7,428 nucleotides of DNA from Deltaproteobacteria bacterium (GTDB lineage: Bacteria; Myxococcota_A; UBA9160; SZUA-336). The notes below the pieces were generated by a model. That model saw only the letters and a list, made by a program, of their open reading frames with translations, searched no databases and was not told the origin of the DNA. The position numbers and the translations under genes were made by a program. The stretch lies in assembly GCA_030624945.1 (NCBI GenBank), contig JAUXJB010000076.1, positions 1-7,428 on the forward strand, given 5' to 3'. This document shows positions 1 through 5,893 of this stretch, piece by piece; position 1 is the first letter of the stretch; each line of letters starts with the position of its first letter.

Positions 1-878
1 CGAGAGCGGACTCGGGCAGCCTCGTCCCGCAGGACTCGCTCTCTCTCTACTTCGCCGAGTTGGGCAAGTATCCCCTCCTCACGGGCGAGGAGGAACGCGA
101 GCTCGCGATCCTCGTACACGATCACGAGGATCCCGATGCGGCGGAGAAGCTCGTACTCTCGAACCTACGCCTGGTTGTCAAGATCGCGATGGAGTACCGG
201 CGCGTCTGGGCAAACCTGCTCGACCTGATCCAGGAGGGAAACGTCGGGCTCCTGCAGGGAGTGAAGCGCTTCGATCCCTACCGGGGCGTGAAGCTCTCAT
301 CTTACGCGGCCTACTGGATCCGGGCCTACATCCTGAAGTACCTGATCGACAACATTCGCATGGTGCGCGTCGGCTCCAGCCGTGCGGAGCGAAAGCTCTT
401 CTTCCAGCTCAACAAGGCGAAGCGGGAGCTCGAACGGGAGGGCTTCGAGCCGGAGCCCCGGCTTCTGGCCGAGAAGATCGGCGTCAAGGATCACGAGGTC
501 GTCGACATGGAGCACCGACTGGCTCAGGGCGACCTGTCGCTCGACGCGCCGACGCGTCGTGGCGAGGGGGACTCGGCCAGCTTCGGCGATTTCCTCCCGT
601 CGGAGGGCCAGGCCGTCGACGACTTCGTGGCAGAGGCCGACATGCAGCAGACCTTCCATGAATACGTCGACCGCTTTGCCGAGGATCTGGACGAGCGCGA
701 GCTTCGGATCCTGCGCGAGCGCCTGCTCGCGGACCCACCGAAGACCCTGCAAGAGCTCGGCGACGAGTTCGATCTCACCCGGGAGCGCGTGCGCCAGATC
801 GAGAAGAAGATCATCGGCCGGCTGAGCGAGTACCTGCGCGAGAACCTGGTCGACTTCGAGCTCTGGGCTCCAGACTAG
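1..878 (+). CDS. rpoH: RNA polymerase sigma-32-like (RpoH-type) sigma factor, 5' truncated
   Basis: This is a sigma-70 family factor of the heat-shock/RpoH type, which binds core RNA polymerase and directs it to alternative promoters. The frame is open from the first complete codon (position 3) to the TAG at 876-878. The true start lies left of the window: the codons before the TTG at 60 already encode family sequence (SLSLYFAELGKYPLLT, region 1.2). Region 2 follows, with SNLRLVVKIA from about 159, DLIQEGNVGL from about 222 and YWIRAYILKYLI (the -10 recognition area) from about 312. An RpoH-box-like segment, ERKLFFQLNKAK (387-422), separates this group from RpoD and RpoS. The C-terminus has region 4 with the helix-turn-helix LQELGDEFDLTRERVRQIEKK (about 747-809), which contacts the -35 element. 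The 291 visible residues nearly equal a full RpoH, so little is missing. Delta-type genomes can hold several RpoH-like paralogues, so the symbol is less certain than the family. Confidence 0.9.
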   Translation, partial: RADSGSLVPQDSLSLYFAELGKYPLLTGEEERELAILVHDHEDPDAAEKLVLSNLRLVVKIAMEYRRVWANLLDLIQEGNVGLLQGVKRFDPYRGVKLSSYAAYWIRAYILKYLIDNIRMVRVGSSRAERKLFFQLNKAKRELEREGFEPEPRLLAEKIGVKDHEVVDMEHRLAQGDLSLDAPTRRGEGDSASFGDFLPSEGQAVDDFVAEADMQQTFHEYVDRFAEDLDERELRILRERLLADPPKTLQELGDEFDLTRERVRQIEKKIIGRLSEYLRENLVDFELWAPD

Positions 879-884
879 GGGCTA

Positions 885-966
885 GCGCCGCGCAGCGGCG
901 CGCGCAGCGAAGGCCGGAGGCCTGCGCGGAGAGCGGGAAGCCGTCAGCGGCCCTCGGGTCGCTGAC
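885..966. terminator. Hairpin cluster in convergent spacer, candidate bidirectional terminator
   Basis: The spacer between the convergent sigma-factor and NnrU-like genes has three adjacent inverted repeats. The first is a perfect 7-bp stem GCGCCGC/GCGGCGC with loop GCA (885-901), starting 6 nt after the sigma-factor stop. The second is AGGCC/GGCCT with loop GGA (911-923). The third is GTCAGCG/CGCTGAC (943-966), whose interior can extend the stem to about 10 bp around a CTCG tetraloop. A second copy of GTCAGCG at 980-986 could instead pair with the same right arm, giving an alternative hairpin. No T-run follows on either strand, so these are not canonical intrinsic terminators. The terminator role is inferred from position between convergent stops. 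Confidence 0.4.
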
Positions 967-985
967 CCGCGGGTGGGCCGTCAGC

Positions 986-1002
986 GCGCCGGGACCCGCA
1001 AG
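986..1002 (-). repeat. 17-nt exact repeat, copy 1 (3' of the NnrU-like gene)
   Basis: The 17-mer GCGCCGGGACCCGCAAG on the plus strand occurs again, identically, at 4259-4275. Copy 1 begins 12 nt after the minus-strand stop of the NnrU-like gene. Copy 2 lies 8 nt after the minus-strand stop of the bactofilin gene. Both copies have the same orientation relative to the preceding gene, which suggests a 3'-end or dispersed intergenic element rather than chance. The role is unknown. Confidence 0.6.
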
Positions 1003-1014
1003 GCTGGCTCGCGG

Positions 1015-1680
1015 TTACGGGCCGAACAGGTTCCGGTGGAAGTAGCGGACGAGGATCGTCAGGCCGATTCCGACGGCGACGACCGTTGGGGAGAGCTCGC
1101 GGAGGCCGGTCAGGGTCTGGCGGCCCGTGAACGGGAGGAACGGGGTCCCGGCGCGGAACTCGGCAAACGAGCCGGGCTCCACGGCGAGCTTTCGCCGATC
1201 CTGGTGCCAGGCACCGATCAGTCCGACCGCGACGAAGCCACCGAAGAACGCCAGGTCGGCGCGCCAGCCGTTCGGGAGCAGATGGGCCAGCGCGAACAGC
1301 GCGAGGCCCATGAAGAGCGGGTGGCGCGTGATGCGGTAGACGGCACGCGGCGCGGGATCGCCCGGGACGACTGCGGCGGGGCTCGGATTCGCCAGGCCCG
1401 CGGTCACCAGGACGAAGGCGGCACCCACGAGCACGTACACGGTCCAGGTCAGCGCGGTCCCGCGGGGCAGGAGCCAGAGCTCCAGCCCTGCGTGTTTGTT
1501 CGCAAAGTAGACCCACACCAGCGGGACGAAGATCGCCAGGGAGATGAGCGAATAGACCAGCCGGAAGAGCGGCATCCCGAGGGTGTCGACCAGCAGCCTG
1601 CGCAGGCGCAGGCTCGAGAGGCCCATGTGCGTCAGCGCGAACGCGAGCCAGAGCAGGACGATCTTGAGGGAGGGATCCAC
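1015..1680 (-). CDS. NnrU family integral membrane protein
   Basis: This is a predicted 221-residue polytopic inner-membrane protein of the NnrU family. The family is named after a denitrification-linked gene and is related in fold to isoprenylcysteine methyltransferase-like proteins and the carotenoid isomerase Z-ISO. Hydrophobic segments lie at about residues 5-21, 36-60, 76-97, 121-136, 141-158 and 197-213. The best family signature is RITRHPLFMGLALFALAHLL (117-136), with the RHP motif at 119-121, followed by NGWRADLAFFGGFVAVG. The GTG at 1680 is chosen as start: it gives an N-terminus (MDPSLKIVLLWLAFALTH) that opens directly into the first membrane helix and leaves 47 nt after the upstream gene's stop. 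An in-frame ATG much further upstream would overlap that gene and add Arg-rich non-family sequence. No nitrite or nitric oxide reductase genes are in view, so a denitrification role is not supported here. The family call is fairly safe; the function is open. Confidence 0.82.
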   Translation of the reverse strand: MDPSLKIVLLWLAFALTHMGLSSLRLRRLLVDTLGMPLFRLVYSLISLAIFVPLVWVYFANKHAGLELWLLPRGTALTWTVYVLVGAAFVLVTAGLANPSPAAVVPGDPAPRAVYRITRHPLFMGLALFALAHLLPNGWRADLAFFGGFVAVGLIGAWHQDRRKLAVEPGSFAEFRAGTPFLPFTGRQTLTGLRELSPTVVAVGIGLTILVRYFHRNLFGP

Positions 1681-1727
1681 GGACTCGATCTCTGCGGCGA
1701 TTCTAGCCGCGCGAACGCGCCCGTGTC

Positions 1728-2993
1728 TTAGCCGGACGAGGTGAGGGGGTCCGGGAGGAAGCGGGAGCGCACCGCATCCCGCAACGCTCCCTCGAGCGCC
1801 TCGAGATCCCAGCCGACCTCGGCGCGCAGCGCGTGCTGCCAGGGCTGCCCGCGCGCACAACGTGCAAGCCAGCGCGCGATCGCGCCGGGCTGACGGTCCT
1901 CGATCAGCTCGACCGCGGCGCGCGACTCCAGATATGCCAGGAGCGCGCGCCTACCCTCGAGGCCGCCGAAGCCCCGCAGGATCGACGCGAGTGGAATCCA
2001 GTCCCCGGAGCGCTCGGCATCCAGCAGGCGCCGCCACTCGCCGCGCGGCATCCGTTCGTGACCGCGCGCCGCGGCCTCCTCGCGCTCCGCGATTCCCTCG
2101 TTCAGGAAGAAGGGCTGATGGCCACCGAGGACGTCGGCAAAGATCGCGTGCGCGTACTCGTGGACCACCAGGGCATAGAGCTCCTCGCGCGGATGGCGAG
2201 CGGATACGACGTGAATGGCACCGTCGTAGAAGCCGACCGTCGAGAACCCGAAGCGGTGCTGGTAGGCGGCGAGGTAGTGCGCACGGGTGTACAGGCGGAT
2301 CTCGAGGGGCTCCGAGAGCTCGCGGCCCAGAACGCGCGACAGGTGTTGGCGGGCACGCTCCAGCATGCCGGCCACCATTGCGCCGTACTCCCGACCGGCG
2401 AACTGGTGATCGTAGGAGATCCGGAAGTGCGGGGTGACCAGGGATTTCGTCGACCACATCCCCGCTTCGCTGTCTCGGGCAAGGGCGAGCTCGTCCTCGA
2501 TCTCGGCCAGGAGCCGGGTCGCCATCTCACGCCACTCCTCGGGCAGCTCGACCGCAAGTGTGAGGACCGTCTCGAGCGCGTCCCGGGCGGGCTCGAGACG
2601 TCCGCGCTTCCGCTCCACCAGAGCCAGCAGGTAGGCCGCCTCCGCGCGTTCCGGGTGGCTCGCGAAGAGGCGCCGCAACGTTCGCAGCGCGCGCTGCAGC
2701 TCTCCCCGGCGCACGTCGTCGCGCGCGCCGAACACGGAGCGCAGGTAGCGATCCCCGTCGCTGCTCGTGCTGGCCGGGCCTGCGAGCGGCTCGCCTCGAA
2801 CGTCCCCTCCCCACTCCAGTCGCAGGTCGCCGGGAGCCACGCGCCGTGCTCCGGGTGCGGGCGGTCCCTCGCTATCCGAGAGGTAGGTATGGCCGCTCGG
2901 ATCGATCCAGACATCGACGACGCCCGGCAGCAGCAGCGCCCCGCAGACCATCCCGAAGACCAGGCCCAGAATTCGGCGTACGCGAGCGCTCAC
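1728..2993 (-). CDS. Membrane-anchored or secreted TPR / peptidase-MA (gluzincin) metalloprotease-like protein
   Basis: This is a 421-residue protein, predicted to be exported or anchored by an N-terminal hydrophobic segment (residues about 8-26) preceded by three arginines. Next comes a short stretch VWIDPSGHTYLSDSEGPP (28-45) resembling the DUF4124-type envelope domain. A helical segment with TPR character follows (about 98-147; RALRTLRRLFASHPERAEAA, then YLLALVERKRGRLEPARDAL). The C-terminal half is a peptidase-MA-like domain (about 185-310). It has a zinc-binding HEYAH at 278-282 and a downstream NEGIAE at 298-303, whose first Glu (299) is the expected third ligand, so the site looks intact. 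The substrate is unknown; proteins of this build often act in the periplasm or on the envelope. The GTG at 2993 is preferred because AGAGAGAG lies just upstream. A TTG at 3011 would add six residues (MPKRER) and is a real alternative. The gene follows moaB closely on the same strand and may be cotranscribed. Confidence 0.8.
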   Translation of the reverse strand: MSARVRRILGLVFGMVCGALLLPGVVDVWIDPSGHTYLSDSEGPPAPGARRVAPGDLRLEWGGDVRGEPLAGPASTSSDGDRYLRSVFGARDDVRRGELQRALRTLRRLFASHPERAEAAYLLALVERKRGRLEPARDALETVLTLAVELPEEWREMATRLLAEIEDELALARDSEAGMWSTKSLVTPHFRISYDHQFAGREYGAMVAGMLERARQHLSRVLGRELSEPLEIRLYTRAHYLAAYQHRFGFSTVGFYDGAIHVVSARHPREELYALVVHEYAHAIFADVLGGHQPFFLNEGIAEREEAAARGHERMPRGEWRRLLDAERSGDWIPLASILRGFGGLEGRRALLAYLESRAAVELIEDRQPGAIARWLARCARGQPWQHALRAEVGWDLEALEGALRDAVRSRFLPDPLTSSG

Positions 2994-3026
2994 GCGCTCT
3001 CTCTTCGGCAAGCGGCGCGTCCCCGC

Positions 3027-3563
3027 TTAGCGGCGCAGCTGCCCCACGACGTGCGCGACCTCGGGCAGGATGAGGCGATCCATCCCCAGGCGAACGGCTC
3101 CCGACGAGCCCGGCATCACGTAGATCACCGTGCGCTCCACCGTGCCCGCCAGAGCGCGCGACAGGACCGCCGCGGGACCGATCTCCTCGAAGGAGAGCAT
3201 GCGAAACAGCTCGCCGAAGCCCGTCAGCACCTTCTCCAGCATGGGCTCGACGGTATCCGGAGTCACGTCGCGCGGAGAGACGCCGGTACCGCCGGTGATG
3301 ATCACGGCATCGATGTCGGGGCGGCTCACTTGCCGCAGCACGGCCGCGCGGATGGCTTTGGGGTCGTCCTTCACGATGAGGCGATCGGGGACCTCGTGAC
3401 CGGCGCTCTCGAGGCGCTCCTGGATCAGCTGCCCCGAGCTGTCCGTCGCCTCTGTCCGACTGTCGCTGACCGTGAGCACGGCAGAGCGAATCGACTTCGG
3501 CGCATAGGCGCGGTGCTGGTCGGGCGCCTCTGCGTGCGGGTGGGCGTGCGACCTCTCGCTCAA
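3027..3563 (-). CDS. moaB: Molybdenum cofactor biosynthesis protein MoaB (MoaB/MogA family)
   Basis: This is a cytosolic molybdenum cofactor protein of the MoaB/MogA fold. In organisms where it replaces MogA it adenylylates molybdopterin before metal insertion; in E. coli the role of MoaB is unclear. The 178 residues include the family start APKSIRSAVLTVSDSRTEATDSSG (21-44), the molybdopterin-binding signature ITGGTGVSPRD (89-99) with its Asp, and the C-terminal PGSSGAVRLGM (151-161). Residues 6-17 form a His-rich extension (HAHPHAEAPDQH) before the conserved core. The start is a TTG at 3563 that overlaps the upstream moaDE stop as TTGA. A good Shine-Dalgarno, GAGGA at 3574-3570 on the minus strand with a 6-nt spacer, lies inside the end of moaDE. 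This supports translational coupling and stoichiometric expression. No later start keeps the conserved N-terminal strand. The family call is firm; MoaB versus MogA function is inferred. Confidence 0.92.
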   Translation of the reverse strand: MSERSHAHPHAEAPDQHRAYAPKSIRSAVLTVSDSRTEATDSSGQLIQERLESAGHEVPDRLIVKDDPKAIRAAVLRQVSRPDIDAVIITGGTGVSPRDVTPDTVEPMLEKVLTGFGELFRMLSFEEIGPAAVLSRALAGTVERTVIYVMPGSSGAVRLGMDRLILPEVAHVVGQLRR

Positions 3564-4219
3564 GGAGTGTCCTCGACCCAGTAGGCTCCGCTCTCGGCAA
3601 ACTCCTTCTTCCAGATGGGCACGGTCTCCTTCAGCGTATCGATGGCGAAGCGACAGGCCTCGAATGCCTCCGCACGGTGGGGGGCCGCCGCCGCGATCAT
3701 CACCGCCGCGTCGCCGATCTCGAGTCGCCCGATCCGGTGGCAGAGCGCCAGACGCACGTGCGGCCAGCGCGCTCGGACCTCGGCCAGGATCTTGCGCAGC
3801 TCCTTCTCGGCCATCGGCGGATAGGCCTCGTACTCGAGGTGATCGATGGCCTGGTCCCGCGCATGGTTGCGCACCACGCCGCTGAAGGTGACGACGCCAC
3901 CGCGGTCGGGGCTCGTGACGCGCTCGAGCAGGGCATCCATCGACAGCGGTGCGGCTTGGAGCAGCGGGACCTCCGATCCCCCGCTGACGGGCGGCAACAG
4001 TGCTACCTCGTCCCCGTCGGCCAGCTCGGTTTCGAGCGGAGCGCGCTCCGCGTTGACCGAGATGACGAGCTTCCCCCGATAGCGGACGAGCGGCGCGTAG
4101 GCCGTCTCGAGCTCTCCCATCAGCTCGCCGAGCGAGCTCCCCTCCGAGAGCTCACGATCGAGCTCCTTCTCGCCCAGAGCCTCCCGCAGCCCGGCAAACA
4201 GCAGCACACGCACCCGCAT
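3560..4219 (-). CDS. moaDE: MoaD-MoaE fusion, molybdopterin synthase
   Basis: This is a single 219-residue polypeptide carrying both subunits of molybdopterin synthase, which inserts two sulfurs into cyclic pyranopterin monophosphate. Residues 1-81 are the MoaD ubiquitin-like sulfur carrier, beginning MRVRVLLFAGLREALG and ending VALLPPVSGG, with the Gly-Gly at 80-81 where free MoaD would end. A roughly 10-residue linker (SEVPLLQAAP) leads to MoaE (about 92-219). MoaE landmarks are GGVVTFSGVVRNH (107-119), LCHRIGRLEIGDAAV (159-173), APHRAEAFEAC (179-189) and LKETVPIWKKE (196-206). Lys197 and Lys204 match the spacing of the E. coli MoaE catalytic lysines (119 and 126). The ATG at 4219 has only a weak upstream AGG. 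Because Gly-Gly is internal, thiocarboxylation should need proteolytic release, as reported for mycobacterial MoaX; MoaD-MoaE fusions are also known in Deinococcus. Its stop overlaps the moaB start by 4 nt. Confidence 0.94.
   Translation of the reverse strand: MRVRVLLFAGLREALGEKELDRELSEGSSLGELMGELETAYAPLVRYRGKLVISVNAERAPLETELADGDEVALLPPVSGGSEVPLLQAAPLSMDALLERVTSPDRGGVVTFSGVVRNHARDQAIDHLEYEAYPPMAEKELRKILAEVRARWPHVRLALCHRIGRLEIGDAAVMIAAAAPHRAEAFEACRFAIDTLKETVPIWKKEFAESGAYWVEDTP
3570..3574 (-). promoter_or_regulatory. Ribosome binding site deciding the moaB TTG start
   Basis: GAGGA on the minus strand ends 6 nt before the TTG at 3563, inside the last codons of moaDE. It is the main evidence that this rare start codon is the real one, and it fits translational coupling through the TTGA stop/start overlap. 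Confidence 0.65.
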
Positions 4220-4258
4220 CCCGACAACCTACGAGAACCCCCCTGCGAGTTCAATCGA

Positions 4259-4275
4259 GCGCCGGGACCCGCAAG
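4259..4275 (-). repeat. 17-nt exact repeat, copy 2 (3' of the bactofilin gene)
   Basis: This is identical to the 17-mer at 986-1002 and lies 8 nt after the minus-strand TAG of the bactofilin gene, in the 64-nt spacer before moaDE. On the minus strand it reads CTTGCGGGTCCCGGCGC. It can form only a weak imperfect stem and has no T-run, so it is not an obvious intrinsic terminator. A dispersed intergenic repeat or an mRNA 3'-end signal is possible. Confidence 0.6.
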
Positions 4276-4283
4276 ACCAGACT

Positions 4284-4754
4284 CTAGAGGGTGGCGTCCT
4301 TCCCGTTCTGCTTCGCCGGCTCTTTCTGCGGCTTGGACAGCTCGGGCTGACTCGGCTTCGAAGTGGTCATCTCGCCCGCGTCCATCTTCACCTGGCCGTT
4401 CAGTACGGCCCCTTCCTCGATCACCAGCCGGGCCGTGTCCACGTTGCCGAACACGCGAGCCGTTCGATGCAGCGTGCACGAACCCGGAGCCTTGATATCG
4501 CCGCGAACCTCACCGGAGATGATCACCATCTGCGACAGGATCGTCGCCTTGACGCGACCGCTCTCCCCCACGATGAGCGTATTCTCACTCGAGATCTCGC
4601 CGTCGAAACGCCCGTCGATCCGCACGGTGTCCTTGAACAGGAGCTTGCCCGAGAACTCCGATCCCTGATCGATGAAGGCCGTGAGAGCGCCCCCACCCCC
4701 CGTGGCCGTAGACTCGCCCGTGCGGTTCCCCTTGCGTAGGTCGTTGAATGCCAT
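4284..4754 (-). CDS. Bactofilin (polymerising beta-helical cytoskeletal protein)
   Basis: Bactofilins are small cytoskeletal proteins that self-assemble without nucleotide into filaments, often at the membrane, and organise cell-wall enzymes, cell shape or chromosome-organising proteins. This 156-residue protein has a Gly/Thr-rich flexible N-terminus (1-24) and a central right-handed beta-helix domain (about 25-124). Family-typical turns include FIDQGSEFSGKLLFKDTVRI (27-46), DGRFDGEI (47-54), TLIVGESGRVKATI (59-72), VIISGEVRGDI (77-87) and RTARVFGNVDTARLVIEEGA (98-117). A Lys/Pro/Ser-rich tail (125-156) ends the protein. The ATG at 4754 is chosen over an in-frame start 21 nt upstream because GGGGAGAG lies immediately before it. 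The gene opens the minus-strand run and is divergent from holB across 91 bp, so its promoter should lie in 4755-4845, though I see no convincing -35/-10 pair. Bactofilins often sit beside M23 peptidases; none is here. Confidence 0.93.
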   Translation of the reverse strand: MAFNDLRKGNRTGESTATGGGGALTAFIDQGSEFSGKLLFKDTVRIDGRFDGEISSENTLIVGESGRVKATILSQMVIISGEVRGDIKAPGSCTLHRTARVFGNVDTARLVIEEGAVLNGQVKMDAGEMTTSKPSQPELSKPQKEPAKQNGKDATL

Positions 4755-4756
4755 GG

Positions 4757-4764
4757 CTCTCCCC
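4757..4764 (-). promoter_or_regulatory. Ribosome binding site of the bactofilin gene
   Basis: GGGGAGAG on the minus strand lies 2 nt (core GGAG about 4 nt) before the ATG at 4754. It favours this ATG over the upstream in-frame ATG at 4775. Confidence 0.6.
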
Positions 4765-4845
4765 GTTTGTCGCACGCTGGCTTAGCGCCGAAGTTGCACC
4801 CGAGCTGCTTATCGGTGAAGGGGGGCACCAGCTTGAGCGGGCCGG

Positions 4846-5835
4846 ATGAGTGACCCGCCCGCGGCTGATACTCTCAGGTCGATGCCCCGGGGGAGCACAG
4901 AGACGATCCGGGCGGAGCTGCGGCTCGCCCGCGCGAGGGACAAAGTACACGGCGCCTATCTGTTCGAGGGAGGGCCCGGGACCCGGGCCCGTGAGCTCGC
5001 CATCTGGTTTGCCCGTCTCCTGCTCTGCCGCGCCGGCGAGGAAGATCCTTGCGGCGCCTGTCGGGACTGCCGCCTGGCGCTCGCCTCGGCGGGAGAGGGC
5101 TCGGAGCGGCCGGCCCACCCAGACCTCAAGTGGGTGGAGCCCGACGGCGCCTACATCAAGGTGGACCAGATCCGCGAGCTACAGCGGCAGCTCAGCCTGG
5201 TGGCGAACGAAGGTGGGCGCAGGGTCGGGCTGATCCTCTCGGCCGAGAGATTGCGGATGGAGGCCTCGAATGCACTCCTCAAGACACTCGAGGAACCCTC
5301 CACCGACACGACCCTGATCCTGGTAGCCGAAAGCTCCCGGGTGCTCCCACCCACCCTGCGCTCCCGCACCACACACATACGTGTCGCCCGCACCCCCGAA
5401 ACCGAGCTCTACGAGGCGCTGCAGGCCGAGGGCTTGGACCGGGAAGATGCCTGGCTCGCAAGTTCCCTCGGCGGCGGCAGCCTGATGGGCGCTCTGCGTT
5501 GGGCGGACGAGCACCTCGAAGCGGCGCGCGAGATACGGGACCTGCTCGTGGGTCTCTCGACCTGCGGCGCGACCGAGCTCCTGGATTTTGCGGAGTCCTT
5601 CCGAGGCGGCGAGGCGGCGCGCCAGCGCGCGGAGCTGTTCCTGGACGTCTGCGGTGCGTTCGCGCGGCGCCAGATCGAGGCGAGCTCCGAGACGAGCGAC
5701 CCGCGCAACACCGAGCGCTGGCTCAGGCACTACGAGTCCGCGACCCGCTCGCGTCAGGAGATGCGGCGTCGCAATCTCAACCCCCAGCTCATCGTCGAGG
5801 GACTTCTCCTCGACCTTCGCGCCAGTCTGGCCTGA
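4846..5835 (+). CDS. holB: DNA polymerase III subunit delta' (clamp loader)
   Basis: Delta' is the stator subunit of the clamp loader that places the beta sliding clamp on primed DNA during replication. The 329-residue protein has the AAA+ core: LFEGGPGTRARELA at 39-52 in the P-loop position, then a zinc module with Cys61, Cys69, Cys72 and Cys75 (C-x7-C-x2-C-x2-C) and HPDL (91-94). Next come IKVDQIRELQRQL (104-116) and the hallmark ASNALLKTLEEPS (140-152). LPPTLRSRTTHIRV (167-180) corresponds to the SRC motif; its Arg174 matches the arginine finger, but Cys is replaced by Thr. The P-loop lacks the Walker A lysine, as expected for a subunit that does not hydrolyse ATP. The C-terminal collar domain is divergent. 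The ATG at 4846 is the longest choice; an ATG at 4882 with AGG upstream (12 residues shorter) is also plausible. tmk, a frequent upstream partner, is absent; metG follows 58 nt downstream. Confidence 0.92.
   Translation: MSDPPAADTLRSMPRGSTETIRAELRLARARDKVHGAYLFEGGPGTRARELAIWFARLLLCRAGEEDPCGACRDCRLALASAGEGSERPAHPDLKWVEPDGAYIKVDQIRELQRQLSLVANEGGRRVGLILSAERLRMEASNALLKTLEEPSTDTTLILVAESSRVLPPTLRSRTTHIRVARTPETELYEALQAEGLDREDAWLASSLGGGSLMGALRWADEHLEAAREIRDLLVGLSTCGATELLDFAESFRGGEAARQRAELFLDVCGAFARRQIEASSETSDPRNTERWLRHYESATRSRQEMRRRNLNPQLIVEGLLLDLRASLA
4972..4990 (+). repeat. 19-nt near-perfect palindrome inside holB
   Basis: GGGCCCGGG (4972-4980) and CCCGGGCCC (4982-4990) are perfect 9-nt inverted arms around a single A at 4981. 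The palindrome falls on the codons of the degenerate P-loop (Gly-Gly-Pro-Gly-Thr-Arg-Ala). An RNA hairpin could form with the innermost pairs open. It may simply reflect GC-rich codons for Gly, Pro and Arg. Confidence 0.5.
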
Positions 5836-5857
5836 GGTCGCACCACAGCGGTCCGCC

Positions 5858-5885
5858 CTGACTCCAAGGGATGTTCCGCTACATT
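5858..5885 (+). promoter_or_regulatory. Candidate sigma-70-type promoter before metG
   Basis: CTGACT (5858-5863) and TACATT (5880-5885) each match the -35 and -10 consensus at four of six positions, with a 16-bp spacer, in the 58-nt gap between holB and metG. Transcription would start near 5892, about 2 nt before the metG ATG. This would give an almost leaderless mRNA, in line with the lack of any purine-rich ribosome site directly before that ATG. The matches are weak and the sequence is short, so this stays a low-confidence call. Confidence 0.25.
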
Positions 5886-5893
5886 CCCCGGCC

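Noticed and set aside
1681..1860. Longer start for the NnrU-like protein at the ATG at 1860
   Set aside because: It would overlap the metalloprotease gene by over 130 nt and add 60 Arg/Gly/Pro-rich residues with no family match. The GTG at 1680 opens directly into the first membrane helix.
1833..3584. A 583-codon plus-strand open frame opposite the metalloprotease and moaB genes
   Set aside because: Its translation has no recognisable domain and is Arg/Ala/Gln-rich, as expected for the antisense of GC-rich genes. The minus-strand proteins there carry clear motifs (HEYAH, TGGTG).
4220..4283. Possible tRNA fragment (GTTCAATCG, T-loop-like) in the spacer between bactofilin and moaDE
   Set aside because: The bases flanking the loop do not form a T-stem and no acceptor, D or anticodon arms can be built around it.
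4755..4845. Divergent promoters, including a heat-shock type site (CTTGAG near 4832)
   Set aside because: No properly spaced -10 partner was found for either strand, so no promoter is called, although one is expected in this 91-bp spacer.
5588..5893. N-terminal extension of the metG frame by about 100 codons
   Set aside because: The extension overlaps the holB coding sequence in another frame and is low-complexity Arg/Ser sequence. MetRS homology starts right at the ATG at 5894.
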